Below, piece after piece: positions 1 through 13,000 of a DNA stretch of 64,000 bases. The notes under the pieces are model-generated. The model saw nothing but the letters and a program-made list of their open reading frames with translations, did no database searches and was not told the DNA's origin. This DNA is from Nemopilema nomurai (taxonomy: Eukaryota > Cnidaria > Scyphozoa > Rhizostomeae > Rhizostomatidae). The translations under genes were made by a program, and so were the position numbers. Where the stretch lies: assembly GCA_003864495.1 (NCBI GenBank), contig ML133394.1, positions 1,860,001-1,924,000 on the forward strand, given 5' to 3'. Positions within the stretch are counted from its first letter, which is position 1. Every line of letters begins with the position of its first letter.

Positions 1-1758
1 CCAGAAGGCTGTAAAGGAGATGGACAAAAGGGAAGTGAGAGGAGGCCGCAAGTTGGGTGTTTGTTTGTCTCTCCCAAATGACCGGCTGTTTGTTGGTTCA
101 ATCCCAAAGTCTAAGACAAAGCAGCAGATAATGGATGAGTTTAGTAATGTGACAGAGGGACTTGTTGATGTTATAGTGTACATATCATCAGAAGACAAAA
201 ATAAGAACAGAGGCTTTGCTTTTCTACAATACGAAAGCCACAAATCAGCCTCTCTGGCAAGAAGAAGGTTGATGAGTGGGAAGATCAGGGTTTTTGGCAA
301 CATAACACCTACAGTTGACTGGGCAGATCCACAAGAGGAACCAGATGATGAGATTATGCAAACGGTAAATTTTTCCATACTTTTTTATATCTATGGTTGT
401 AAGACATTAGGTATGTTATTGGAAATCATATATATAATGAAAATTTTCAATATTTTTACTTGAAAGGGTGAATTCAGGCAGTTGGCTTAAAACCAGTAAT
501 GTTATCTATCAATTCAGAATGAAGCCAGTATGAATTGAAATTTCTGCCACAATATGGATATCAAGTAGGCATTGACATGATTTGATTTTTCATTTAGTCA
601 ATAGGCACTGTTTTCATTTGTTTCTTTCTGGATCCAAAGTGCTCATAAATTTTCTTCGAAAATTATTTTGATTAAAAAATGAAAAACAGAAATTGTCTTT
701 GTAGAAAGTATTGGAGCCCCAAAGGATTCTGGGGTGTGTTAAAATTTGATTAACATGGGATTTTGAAGCCAGCCAATTTTTTGTAGGTGAAAGTTGTTTA
801 TGTGAGAAATCTCACCCCAAGCACAGATGAAGACAAGTTAACTGAGCTGTTTAAACAGTATGGGGAAATAGAAAAAGTGAAGAAAATCAAAGATTATGCT
901 TTCATTCATTTTAAAGAGAGAGAAAATGCTGTTAGGGCCATTGAGGAACTTAATGGTCAAGAAATTGATGAGCAGAAGATTGAAGTTGCTCTTGCAAAAC
1001 CGCAAACAGATAAGAAGGAGCGAAGGAGAGGGATGTCAGGTTTTGGAGCTTTGAATGCAGCAAAGAATGCACCCCAAAGAATGACTAGAGGTGGTCCCAG
1101 GGGTGGAATGCGAGGATCACCATTAAGAGGCGGTGGTGGAATGCGAGGTGGTCAGGGACGATATGATGATTGGGGATTTGACTCTTATGGAGGAGGCTAT
1201 GAACAGGTTGGGTATGGAAGCTATGACCAGGGCTATGAAGGCTATGGTGAACAGGGCTATGGTGGTGGTTATGGTGACAGTTATTATGATGATTATTATG
1301 GTGGAAGTGGTGATCAGTCTTATGATTCCTACTATGATAGTGGTAGTAGAGGTGGAAGAGGTGGGATGTCCACCAGAGGTGCTGGTGGTCGTGGAGGTGG
1401 ACGCGGGATGGGGCAAAGAGGTGGGCCAAGTGGAAGAGGTGGGCCAAGTGGTTTAGGTGTGCGAGGTGGCCAGCGGGGTGGTCAACGAGGAGGTGCTAGA
1501 GGTGGACCCTCTGGTGGACGAGGTGGCCCATCAGGAGGAAGAGGTATGCCAAGTGGAGCTGGAATGAAGAGAAAGATGGATAACCAACCAAGTCAGCCAA
1601 AGAGGCAATATGGTGGTGACCAGAACAGTGGATGGAATCCACAACCTATAGCACAGAAGCCATTAAGTCAAAGTGAAGGAGGAAACTATTATGGATATGG
1701 TGGTGGCAGTGGGAATCAGGAATGGTACCAAGATTCTTATGGTCAGCAGTGGAAATAG
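1..1758 (+). CDS. SYNCRIP: hnRNP Q/R (SYNCRIP)-like RNA-binding protein, 3' part
   Basis: Nuclear and cytoplasmic RNA-binding protein of the hnRNP Q/R family, which acts in mRNA splicing, stability and transport. The gene is cut by the window's left edge. Two coding exons are visible, 1-364 and 787-1758 (stop at 1756). The donor after 364 is GTAAAT, the acceptor before 787 is TTTTGTAG, and the junction is phase 0. The first exon holds most of RRM2, including RLFVGSIPKSKTK, the RNP1-like NRGFAFLQYE, and RRRLMSGK followed by VDWADP, all hallmarks of this family. The second exon opens with RRM3 (VKVVYVRNL, then KDYAFIHFKERENAVRAIEE). After RRM3 comes a low-complexity tail rich in RGG, GGYGD and YDDYY (about 1080-1560) and a basic KRK/PKRQ patch near 1570-1600 that may be a nuclear signal. 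The upstream acidic domain and RRM1 are outside the window. Vertebrates have two paralogues, SYNCRIP and HNRNPR; I cannot assign this gene to either, and one ancestral orthologue is likely. Confidence 0.93.
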
Positions 1759-1948
1759 GGGATGATGGTGTTTTCCTCTATTTGATATTTGTTTGCTCAA
1801 AACAAGACTAAAACAGAGATGAAACACCTGCCTGGCAAAATTTTGTTTCTGTAAAGACTTAATCATATCTTTCCCAAAGAACCAAAAGGCTTAAAAACAA
1901 GAACGAAAAATGGAGAAAAATAGAGACAAAACTATATATGTCAACATG

Positions 1949-1954
1949 AATAAA
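1949..1954 (+). terminator. candidate poly(A) signal of the hnRNP Q/R gene
   Basis: AATAAA lies about 190 bases after the hnRNP Q/R stop codon, in AT-rich sequence. It is the first canonical signal downstream. The position is seen in the sequence; its use is inferred. Confidence 0.4.
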
Positions 1955-4065
1955 ACAAAACGCGGCATAAAACTTTTGACCATCTTTATTTGTGGATTCC
2001 AGCCAACTCTGTACTATACCATGGTCTATTTAAAACATGAAAGAAGTATGTAAAGAACAGGGATTTTACTTAAACTGAATAATTTCAAAGTTGACTCAAA
2101 AGCTGATATACCACCAGGGATATTTGTGTGACAAAATGGTAAATTAGAAAGTAATCTAATTTTTACTTTTGGTCATCATATCAAAGAAATTCTTAGAATT
2201 TTTTTGAAAATCTGCTTTGAAGACAGTTTAGATATCATTGTAGCTCTTAACAAAAGGTTTCATTTTTCTGCAGTATGTCTTCATTTTTATGGAAATTCTG
2301 AAATTTTGCAATCTGTCTCAATTCAGTTTTGTTCAAAGTCTTTCTATTGCATTTTGGAGGCCGCACATAATTCTCTTGTTTTTAAAATGGTTTCTCATAT
2401 TTATGTTTCCTTGTCTTTCATACTGCTTTTGAAAATACCCTTTTCACTACATTTTACGTTTTGGACTCTAAATTTGAACACATTATCATGACTCAAATGA
2501 AAAATTGCTGGCACGGTGATTTGGGATTTTTGTCAAACAGTTGTCAGAAATTTTGTTGTGTGAGGGTTTGTTGATGATGAAACCCTTTAGGTAAGTATCT
2601 GTATGTCTTCTTTATTATCTTATCAATTCCCATCAGTCATTAAATGCATGAATTTTGCGATCAACAGCTCTTGCTATATCATTGATTTTTGCAAATAAGT
2701 TGGGGCTGTGGTTATGAAACACTGCAGGCAACATTTGACTTGTGCATATGCTGGAAAATCAGCTTGAGACAGAGTCATGGGTCAAGATAAACATGCAAAT
2801 ATATTGAAAGAGTTCTGTTACCGTTTTGGATTCAAAATGCAGGTTGCCTTCGTTTAATTTAAATAAAGATGAACTGTGAATATGTTGCATTGGTAGAACA
2901 ACTCCATACAAAGATAAAAGACAATTCACTGTTCTTTCATTAAATTTTCATTTTTTTTAAATCTTAGCTTCATATCCCTACTTTGTATGCTACCTAAATT
3001 ACAAAAAAGGTTGAAAAAGTAAGGTCATAGGAGGAAAAGCAACCTCGAGTTGTTTACGGATGTTTAAAATCTAAGTTAGGAAAATATTTTTCTTTCGTTT
3101 AACGGTGAAAATGTTTAACGAATTATGGATACCCATAGGGCGAAAAAGGTGAAGCAATAGAAGCATTACGTATGGAAACATAGCTTGTCAGATAACAGCT
3201 TTGGTCAGCTTTTTCTCGGATAAATAAGCTTAATGCGTAGATTTTACTGGTATACTGGTACCAAAAGCGGGTTGAGTGAGACTAAAAATTGATGTGTGAA
3301 AAGTTGCCATCTTGAGTGTAAGAGAATGATGTTGACTGGTGTCGACTACTGTTTTCGTTGTTCAGAAATACAACTGGACGCTGTTAGTGAAGTGGATTCC
3401 TTCTGGGATCAAACCAAATTCTTCCCTTCTTGCGGCCCCTTTATTTGTCGTCTCTGGAAAAGTGTTGTATGGCCACAACCGTTCTAGTGGTTAGCAAGAG
3501 GGAAAAGAAACGGATTTCGCTATCATCAAAACTGTCGTTGGTGTGAGACTGACTGGAGAAACCTTACTCTAGCAAGCTCCATTTAAATCGTTGCTATCCC
3601 AATTTCCACTTGAGGTCCTCCCGTCACAGAGAAGATGGCAATGACTAGCAAGAAATAAGGGTGGCAAATAGTTTACAAGAGAGTTTATTTCCCTTTTGAG
3701 ATATTTTTTTAACTTACCAAAGTTTATTAGCTCAATCCAGAATAAATGTTTTCTATTTCTGATCAGTCTGTACGATGTGGTAGATACAGCTTGACCATCT
3801 CAGTAGAGACATTTCTGAAAACATATTCAGTTATGGTAGGTTGTACGCTACTTGCCTTTCAGTTGTGTCTGGTTCAAACTCGTGATATCCATTTTACTTT
3901 GTTATTTTACAAATACACATTGAAATATTAACAACTAATCCCTCGAAACGTATCTGATGACCTCAACAAAGAAGTATCTGGAAAGGAAATGTACTTGATG
4001 AACTTTCGTTGAAAGTTTCGTATAGTCGTTTCATGACTGTAGTAAAAGACTTTTTCAATTACTTT
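1955..4065. other. spacer between two convergent genes
   Basis: No supported gene. The hnRNP Q/R gene (plus) and KDM1A (minus) converge here, so this stretch holds their 3' UTRs and spacer. On the minus strand AATAAA occurs as TTTATT at about 3684-3689 and again at about 3723-3728, 340-380 bases beyond the KDM1A stop. Either could be its poly(A) signal. The open frames are short and have no recognisable family. Confidence 0.5.
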
Positions 4066-7000
4066 TCAGGTCATTGACGAACCATTAAAGCCATTTTCAA
4101 ATGTCGGTCCAAGGAACTGATCGGCAATTCTGCCAGCTTCTCGTAAGCCACTCAGCAGTGCTCCATGAACAGTAGCCGGGTAGTTGCGAATCGAATGTTC
4201 TCCTGCAAAGAACACCCGAGGCATATTGGATCCCGGTCTGATTGGTACTCCGGGACTTGGCGGAGGTGCAACCGGCGCTGCCATTATGTCATAGTCATTT
4301 CCGGATGAGCCGGCGGCCACGTAGGAATACGAGCCACGTGACCACTCGTCAGACTTCCAACGCGTCACGATAACTTCTTTTGGCTGAAAAGCAAGCAAAT
4401 TCAATAAGACATTGGCAGTGTGCCCGCGCTGGTTACTTATTTGGGTAGCACATCATTGCACGTTTTGGCCTCTCCCGCGCTGGGGATGTGACACACAGTC
4501 AATTTTAGCTTATGCACCAAAGGCTGTTATGGCTTGAATCTCATTGACAAACTATATCTTTATACGTCAAGATGGAGAAACTCTCAGGAACGTTGAAAGT
4601 TTCCGATTTTCATCGTTCAATTATTTCAGGTTTCTTATCCAAGCTTGTAAAGTGCACACATGTAAAACAGAGCCCTGTCATCTTGGCTAATTGCACACAA
4701 ATTGTTATTTAACCACCTAACATTAATACCACACGCTTGACAAATGTTGTACGATTTAACATTTTGTAAAGCACTCAGGGTGTTTACCTTTCGAGTGCTC
4801 TTTTGGAAATGTGTCAGTTATTATAAGAAAGGTTGAATGAGATATACGACTAACAAATTGCAGTAATCTTTTTTATGAGCTCTTTTCTACTAGAAACAGT
4901 TGTGGCAAACTCTGTAAACAGCGGTGGTTCAGTTCTACATTAACAACTTGTGCGAATATAACTACATACAAACGCCTGGAGTCATCAGAAAACGCTTCAA
5001 CTTGTTCAAGTTCTTTTGAACGCCTTTAGGCCTTAACTTGGCACTTAAAAAGCAACTTGAATTATGCTAACCCCTTTGTTGCGTTGTGTCTCGCTGAGAA
5101 GTCAGTCATACATTACTTTCAAACGAATGACCACCTTGTAAATGGTGGCCTAAATCGCCTTTCAGCAGTACAGTTGCACCGTAAAAGATCTGGGCATAGT
5201 TCCACACTTTAGGATACTTGTTTTTCTCTTGACGTTCTATTGTAGGAAAGGATTTGCAAAATATTCAATTTCGTTAATTTCTTGCGTTCGCGACAAGTTG
5301 GCAAGTCGAAAGACTTGAAAGTGGGTCAGACTTACCGATGGCACTGTGCTGGCACCAAAGATCCCCTTTAGCACTGCAATGGCTCTGTCACCAATCACCT
5401 CATCTGAATAGGTCTCCATTTTGTTTGCCGCCTCCCCAGCCACGAGTGCGAGCAAAATCGGAGCCTTGTAAATGCTCCAAAACAGAAACAGCTCTCCGCG
5501 ATTGGCTGTCGCGCTGGCCACGTGACCAAACAGGTTTGTATTTGGATTCCAGAAAATGCGATCAAAACAGAGCACGACCTTTTAAGAAAGAAATTACCTC
5601 TGAGAAAGGGAGCTGCATACTGATTAGCAGAATATTAAAGAAAAGGGGAAATAAATATAGCTAGATCATTTGCACTTGGTCTTCGTCTAGAAATAATAGC
5701 AACCACTTCATCCTTATATAATGCTTCGTTTGACTACCAACAGAGTCAGCTAATTTTATATTAATGTAAGGCATCATTATTCCTAAAAATGCTCTTCCAT
5801 GAATTTTAAAGGAGCCTATGTAATCACACGAAACAGCAAGTCTTTGTATGATGGAATGGATTCTCTAAGGTTTCCCATGGGTAGCAAAATGTTTCTCGAT
5901 TTTTTCTTGAAAAGGACTACAGCGTAAATTTTAAGACCTAGTGGATTTCCACTTCACATTAATCACCTATTGGAAACAGAGCAAATTTAAACTGGTGGCT
6001 TTCTCGGCATAGTTTCTGTATTTACCCACAAAAACAGCACAGACAACTTCGTTGGTTGGAAAACGACCAAAACTGACAAGATAAACAGTTGACCTAATGA
6101 CGAGTTTTATTACAAAACAAGCAAGAAGGGGACGCAAACCTTGTTCAGATTTCCAAACCCCATTCTGTCGATTGCTTGCAACTTCCAGTCGGGCAAGGGT
6201 GGGTTGAAATTGACAGCCGGGGGCGTCTGCTGCTTGAGAACGCCCAGCGGCAGAGTGATCAAGACAGCGTCCCCTTTGAAGGTCTGCGTTGGCCCCATCG
6301 CACTTTTAGGGTGGTTCACAGCGGCGATTTCCACACCTGTAGATTTCAATAGACTTATAACTCCTCTTTCAACATACAATATATACATCTAATAAATTTT
6401 AACATGTCACTTGTTCATTATGAACTTGCAGAAATGACCGGTTTCAATAGTAATTGAAATTCTTGAACTAGAATAAAAATAGCTCCTCTTTATTGAAGAT
6501 GTGCTATTCAAATGAATGCTGCACAAAATGATCAACGAAAGAGACTTGCGATAATGACAGTTTTCTTCATTCCCCCCAGTTTCCGATACTCAACCGATAT
6601 ATCATATTTGAAGTTAAACACTAACTGAGGACAAATGCGACATCCATGTATGAGCATTTATCAATACAGTTGTGTCCCACATATAGGAAACAATTTTTTT
6701 GATTTTAAGTCTGGTGTGTTTTTTATCAAACGAGACATACATTTAAAATCAGGGTAGTGTTTCTTATACAAAAACACCATAATATGCCATAGTTCATCTA
6801 CTCAGACATAAGCTCAATGGCTGTGATAAAAGTACTATATACTATTTCGATTTGTATTTGCCATTTCTAATATTTAGGAAACGCTTAGTTTGCATTCAAA
6901 ATTCCATTTCATTTGACCAGTTAAGAATGATTAATGTTTTGTTTTCTCTTGAAAAGAATTAAGTTATACGAAAATTTTTGAATAAGAAGCAAGATTTTTT

Positions 7001-10000
7001 CAGACTTTCACCAGTTTCTTATCAAAGGGGTAATTTTCTTAAACAATCTGTGTTACTTGAAATTGTTTCACCTACTAATACTAATGAGAATAATAATTAT
7101 AATAATAATGAACATTAACAGTTTATTGCTGATATCAATGCTTGTCCTATATAAATAAAAGGTACTTAGAAAGAAAATGTTTACAGTTTGAAAAATAATT
7201 TAAATTTTTAGTTTTTAATTTTAGTAGTTTAATGGAAAATATTTTACAATTACACGTCTTGGAAATATAATTGTCTATTAATGGTTTTGTTAAGTTTTAA
7301 TTAAGCTATAGTTTCTGTGCCGAGTGGCTGGTTCAATCTTACCTGACCGATGGTATTTCACGTGCTTCACAGCTGTATCCAGACGAATGTCCAGCCCTTC
7401 GGCCAATGCACCAGGGACGCAGGAGTAGCCATTGCTTACGGTCATGTGACTTCCTGTGAACTCGAAGTCATCATCCTGGTCCCAGTGCTTGAGAGACAAG
7501 GCGCTTAGTGGCGTGGCATTGGCGAACTCTAAGTTTGCGAAATGCCAGTCCAGAATTTGACGGTCGCGGAGGGACAAGTAAACATCGCTGAAGAAGTGAC
7601 GGAAATACGATTACGTTCATAACAGAGAAATTCATACCAGGGAATAATCTATAACATATAATTTCGCTAGAGCAAGAAATAGAGGGAACATAATTATCGC
7701 ATACTGACTTTCTTAGTCCGACACTCCTCAGAGTATGCAAACGTCAGAAAATGGCCGAAAAGGATAAAGTGAATAGCCAGTTTTGGATCAAATAACAGTC
7801 GAGGGTTGTAAGAAGGGTACGTGTTTGACACCCCTTTTATAAAACAGCCAAAGAGAAAAACGAACTTTATGTCTACATAGAATGGGAGTCCGCATAGAAA
7901 TAAAGCTACTCTCTACCAAGGTCTCTACGCACTTTTTGCGTTATAGACCAGTTGAAAAGCAGAATCTTCAGGCGTTCCTAATTTTTTCAATCTTTAGAGA
8001 AACACTACTAATTTTATGCAATTTTAGATCAACAGGGCACTGTTCAGGTCCAAAACGCTTGGCTCGCAGTAACTTCATAATGTTTTCTTTGGCACCGATG
8101 GAAATGGTTTTGCCAGGATAGCCATTTTCATCCAAGATATGTCTTAATGAATCGAATTAAGAAGTTAACTTACATTTAGGGCGAAACGTAAGCGCCTAGC
8201 TTACCAAAGATTTTATTTGAACAATTTTCCATTTTTAAGGGGTAAAAGAATTCCACCAAAAATATTAGTCGGGGAATTTTAGTTTCTTACAGACGCTGGT
8301 GAGAAAAGAAGAGACCTACTTGCAACCAAAACATCCATGAAACTCAAGATGATTTGCTGCTTATTAAAAGTAAATTCGAAAGCTGGATCAAGTGAGTTTA
8401 GTTTTTAGTGGAAAGGTCACAAACAAACTTTTGATAAAAATGATGCAGATGTTGTCTGCATAGCGAAAATAGACCGCGGGTTCTTTGGTTTGTTCAAAAA
8501 GCTTGTTTTCATAAAAGCCGACAAATATGATAGCTAGTGCCGATCGCAAAGGGCTACCCATTGCGTCTCCGTCAATAAAGTCATCAAAACTGAATTCGGG
8601 AGGCAATTTGCACGAGCTCCTTGAAAATGTCCTCTGGGAAAAGTGGACAATCCAAGATCCCCAAGGTACAAAGCATCAGCGCAAATCCCTCTAGTTTCAT
8701 CTAGGGGCCTATTTTATGTGCGTGTCAGCCGAAAAAGTACTTTGAGTATGCGAAGATTATTTTTCCGACATTTCTTGCCAGTGCGAAGATTGTACAACGA
8801 AAAATTTGAAACACTAGGGCGAATGTACAAATCGTTAGAAAACTAACCTTTGTGGATTATTTTCAAGATCAGAGATCTTTGTCTCCAGTTCTTTTTGCTT
8901 ATCAATCAGTTCGTCGTATTCCTAATTAGAAAAGAAATCAGTCAATTTCGTTGTAATTTTCTCGTCAGTTACTGACTGAGAATACCAAGCCACAAAACTA
9001 CGATCTAAAAATAAGCATATAAGAGAGGAAAAAAATACTTGACTTTTTAAAACGAGAATTTTAAATCTAAAACAGAATTCAAAACGAATGAATAAAATAC
9101 AGACCTTAAATAGTGCGCAGAGATCTCTGTATTTACTTCTTACTCTAAATTCGTCTGTAACGTCTCTAAAAGAACAAAATGAGATTAAGAATGTCGATAA
9201 GGAAAGGTCTGATGAGTAATTATTCGTCTAATGTTCTTTAGGGAAGCTACAATTAATTCAGAAAAAAGAAAGAAAAAGTAAATACCTTGGTGGTTTCTTC
9301 TCCTGTGCCAGTGTCCATTCTTTATGCGTAGTTTTAATCGACTCCTGCACTTTGAGTAGCTAAAACAAAACAGTAGTAGAAAAATTGCAAAAAACAAGAA
9401 AAAGCTTTTGGAGATGGACGTGTTTGATCAAGAAGAACTTATAGCATAGTTTCATGAATATGATGTATGCAATCAAGTGTAGCATCGTTTCAACAGATAA
9501 TGCAATCATGGAGGTCTTTAGGATGAAATGCCTTTCCACAATCGCTGCATTGTACAATTTATTCAACTTTACGACATATACAAAATCCTTTAAAAAAATA
9601 AAACATGGCCAGACGCTTCTTCTGCTGCTTCCTGTTCGTAATAAACTAAGGCAGTGCATCCACATCGTGCATCGAGTGCAGGAAATAATATGATCTTTTT
9701 ATTGTTCTAGTGATGGTTTAATGTACCAAAAGAATACTCGATTTAAACAGTCAAGGCTGTTAGGAGGCTGAGGTTGCTACAGAGTATCTGCCTCAAAAAG
9801 TCGAAAAACCCTGGTCGTTGCAAAGATTTAAAAAAAGGTTTTGATATTTTACACAGGAATTATTTGTGGGTGAAAAGCCAAGAAAGTTCGGCATACATTG
9901 CGACCCTTGTTTTCAAGGTATTGACAATTTTCACAAATAAAACGTTCGTAACGAGTCAAATACCCTATCTTAGAGTAATCACCGAAATATGGAGAGCCAG

Positions 10001-13000
10001 TTGATGTTCAAGCCAGCATTTAGGTCAGTAAATCCCAAAACCAATCGCAATCATATACAATGCATTATAACTCAGTTTCTTAGCAAACAGAAGATCCAAA
10101 GTTCTTGCCCGTTGAGCACATTTTCGACGCCAACGCTGAGTCTTTTATCGAAATGTAAATGCTTATCGATAATTGCCTACAAGTGCTCGCGAATTCGAGA
10201 AAGTCCACGCGAGTGGGATAAATATCAATCGCCGAGCAATTATCACTTCCTGTAGCTTAGCAGCCAACTAAGCAACGCAAGACTTTGGCATAAGAAAAGG
10301 ATAAACAAGGAAGATAAGGTCGTCGTTTTAGATTCTCCAACGGATAAAATTGAATTTTATGAGCATTTCCACGATGCGTAAGTTTGAGAGCAGCAAAAAT
10401 CATTGAAAGATAGGAGACCACGAGAAAAAACCTCACTAAAATGCAATTCGCTGCCGACAGTGTAAATACGTACCTGTGTTTGGGCGTTTTTGAGATTTCC
10501 TTGATGATCCAAAATTGCTTTTGCATGCTTACATTGCTCCAACTTCACTTGCTTTTCCATTAACCTTGAATGAAACAAACGTATTAATTTCGAAAACTGA
10601 GTTTATGGTTTATGTCAGTGAACTCCAGCACATGGCAATCAGCTTATCAAGCCAATCAAAACAGCAGAAAGCCGAAAGATTTAACACCATAATGGTATGC
10701 TGGAAGGCAATTAATTGGTGCAGAGGAAATTACCTGATAACAAGCTCCAACGCATGTCCAAGGGACAGCGGCTTTCCGTTCAAGTAGTTAAAGTCGAGTA
10801 CATGTGACACATAGGTTGTTGCTTCCAGAAGCTTGTTGAATTCTCTCTCAACCAGTTCGTCCTTGTCTTTGGGAACCTGCGGAGAGTATTACATTAATTA
10901 TAGAGTGAAAATTAACAAAACATAGATGAACTCAGGTACTAGTTAGACAGAAATAAATTCATCATAATTCAGTTTATTCAGTAGAACAAAATGGGACTAG
11001 GAATTAAAAAATACAATACCTTCCTTTTTTCTCATGGAAAAAAACTTTGTCACAAGTAACTGATGATGTTTTAAACATACTAACTTTGACGTAGCTAACT
11101 TTAATAAATGAAATTGAGATACAAACGAGAAAAAACTTTTAGCCTGAATAATTAGCCCTGTAACTGCAGAACAAAAAGCTCTGTGACCATTATGTGTCTT
11201 CTGATAAGTTAAAATGTTTAGCACTTACTATAAGTCCATTTGACTCGAAAAGTGGGCATCTTTGTCGAATTTTGTGCAGTTCTATGTTCACTTGATTGCT
11301 AATAATTGTCAAAGGATTTCCACCTAAAAAGAGCAACCCATGTAAAATTCATTGAATTTTGAACTAAGATCAAATAAAACAATGTAGAGATTGGATATAT
11401 ATGAACACTTGAGAACAGGATTTCAACTACAAAATATACTCAACTGCAAATACCCCCTTGGCATTAGCATTATTAGTACTTAAATTATTTACAAGAGGTG
11501 TTGGATAACAAAAATTTTAGATGGCTCTTGAAAGAATACAACTTTCACCAATTGGTTGCAAAAATTGGAATTATTGCAGTTCTCTTTTCTCAATTAACTT
11601 ATGATATATGATAACTACAAATTATCAAAGCTGTGGGTTGAAGAGTTGCCAAAGCAGATCAAAAAAAGAAATACAAATGTTGCATCTTAAACCTACCTAA
11701 ACCGGTTAAAACCATAGCACCAAGATCTGCAATATATTGGCCCTGCCTTACTGTTGCTACACGACCACCTACACGTTCCTTGAAAAGAATAGAAGTGTAA
11801 GTGGAAAAATTTCAAGTTAGGGTCATTTGGTTCTTCAAAGTATCAAAAAGCTGTAACAAATGCTACCTATGTTTGAGATTTACCCAACACTCAATTACTT
11901 CAATGTTTCAAGGATGCGACAGTTGCATTAAATTTACTCACTCTGGCTTCAAGGACAACAACATCACAACCAAATGACTGCAACTGTCTTGCAGCAATCA
12001 ATCCAGATATTCCAGCTCCAATTACAATTATCTTTGGTGGAGCTTTCACTGCAAAAAGACAAACAAAAATCACTTGTATTTACCAATGCCTTACACAGCT
12101 GCCACACAAAGACATAAAAAACAAATAGAAAATATGACAGAAAACGATCATGAATAGGGCTCTCTTTAAGAATATGTTTCTCAAAAGCTCTTGAATTTTT
12201 ATTTGAAGTCAGCAAATTACAATGCAAAAGTAATTGTTTTCAAATGTCCTGTTATAATAACTTGCATCTGAAGTGCCTTTTTAATACCTCTCTTTTAAAT
12301 ATATGCAATCTTACAACAACAGTCTAAATTCAAAACATACACTGTGGCCTTGATTTCAAAAACTTGTAGACGCCAAAGTTTATCAGTCCATATCGCTCAA
12401 GAAATGCATGCAGCCGATCAACAAGCATCCTGTCTTCATCTGAAAAATAAAATATCATTTAGTTAAGCCAGACTTTGCCAAGCAAAATTACAATAATGGT
12501 ATCTCCGCAAGATTTAATACTCATTGTCTACATCGATAGTAGATTTGAAAAGCAATAATTTTTATAGTAGATTTGAAAAGCAATAATTGCACATGTTTCA
12601 TGGTAACTAAAATATCTACCTAGGAAATAGAAGTTAAAGGGTTTACTGAGTTTTAGAGGTTTTGAAACTCAAAGAAAAAACTATAGTTCTAAGAGGAAGC
12701 TCTTACAATGTAACTCTTAAAGCTCTTATAATATTCAAAAAGAAAAATTCAAAAAAAGAGAATTTTTCAATTTGTGGCATTTGGTTGAAAACTAATTACC
12801 TAACATTAAATTTGGACAGTAGCAGTTATAATGGGATGTAATAATTACCATTGGAAGTTCCTTCTACTTTTGCTAGAGCATGTTCCAAGGTCAACTCCTG
12901 CCTAGGACTCTCAATCCAAAGTTGCAGCTAGGTAGAGCAAAATACACTAACCATAACTTTCATTCACAAAAACATCTTATTCTACATTGCAGAATTTTCG

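Noticed and set aside
1085..1456. Open frames on both strands overlapping the RGG-rich hnRNP tail
   Set aside because: They are shadows of the GGN/GGT-rich low-complexity coding sequence in other frames.
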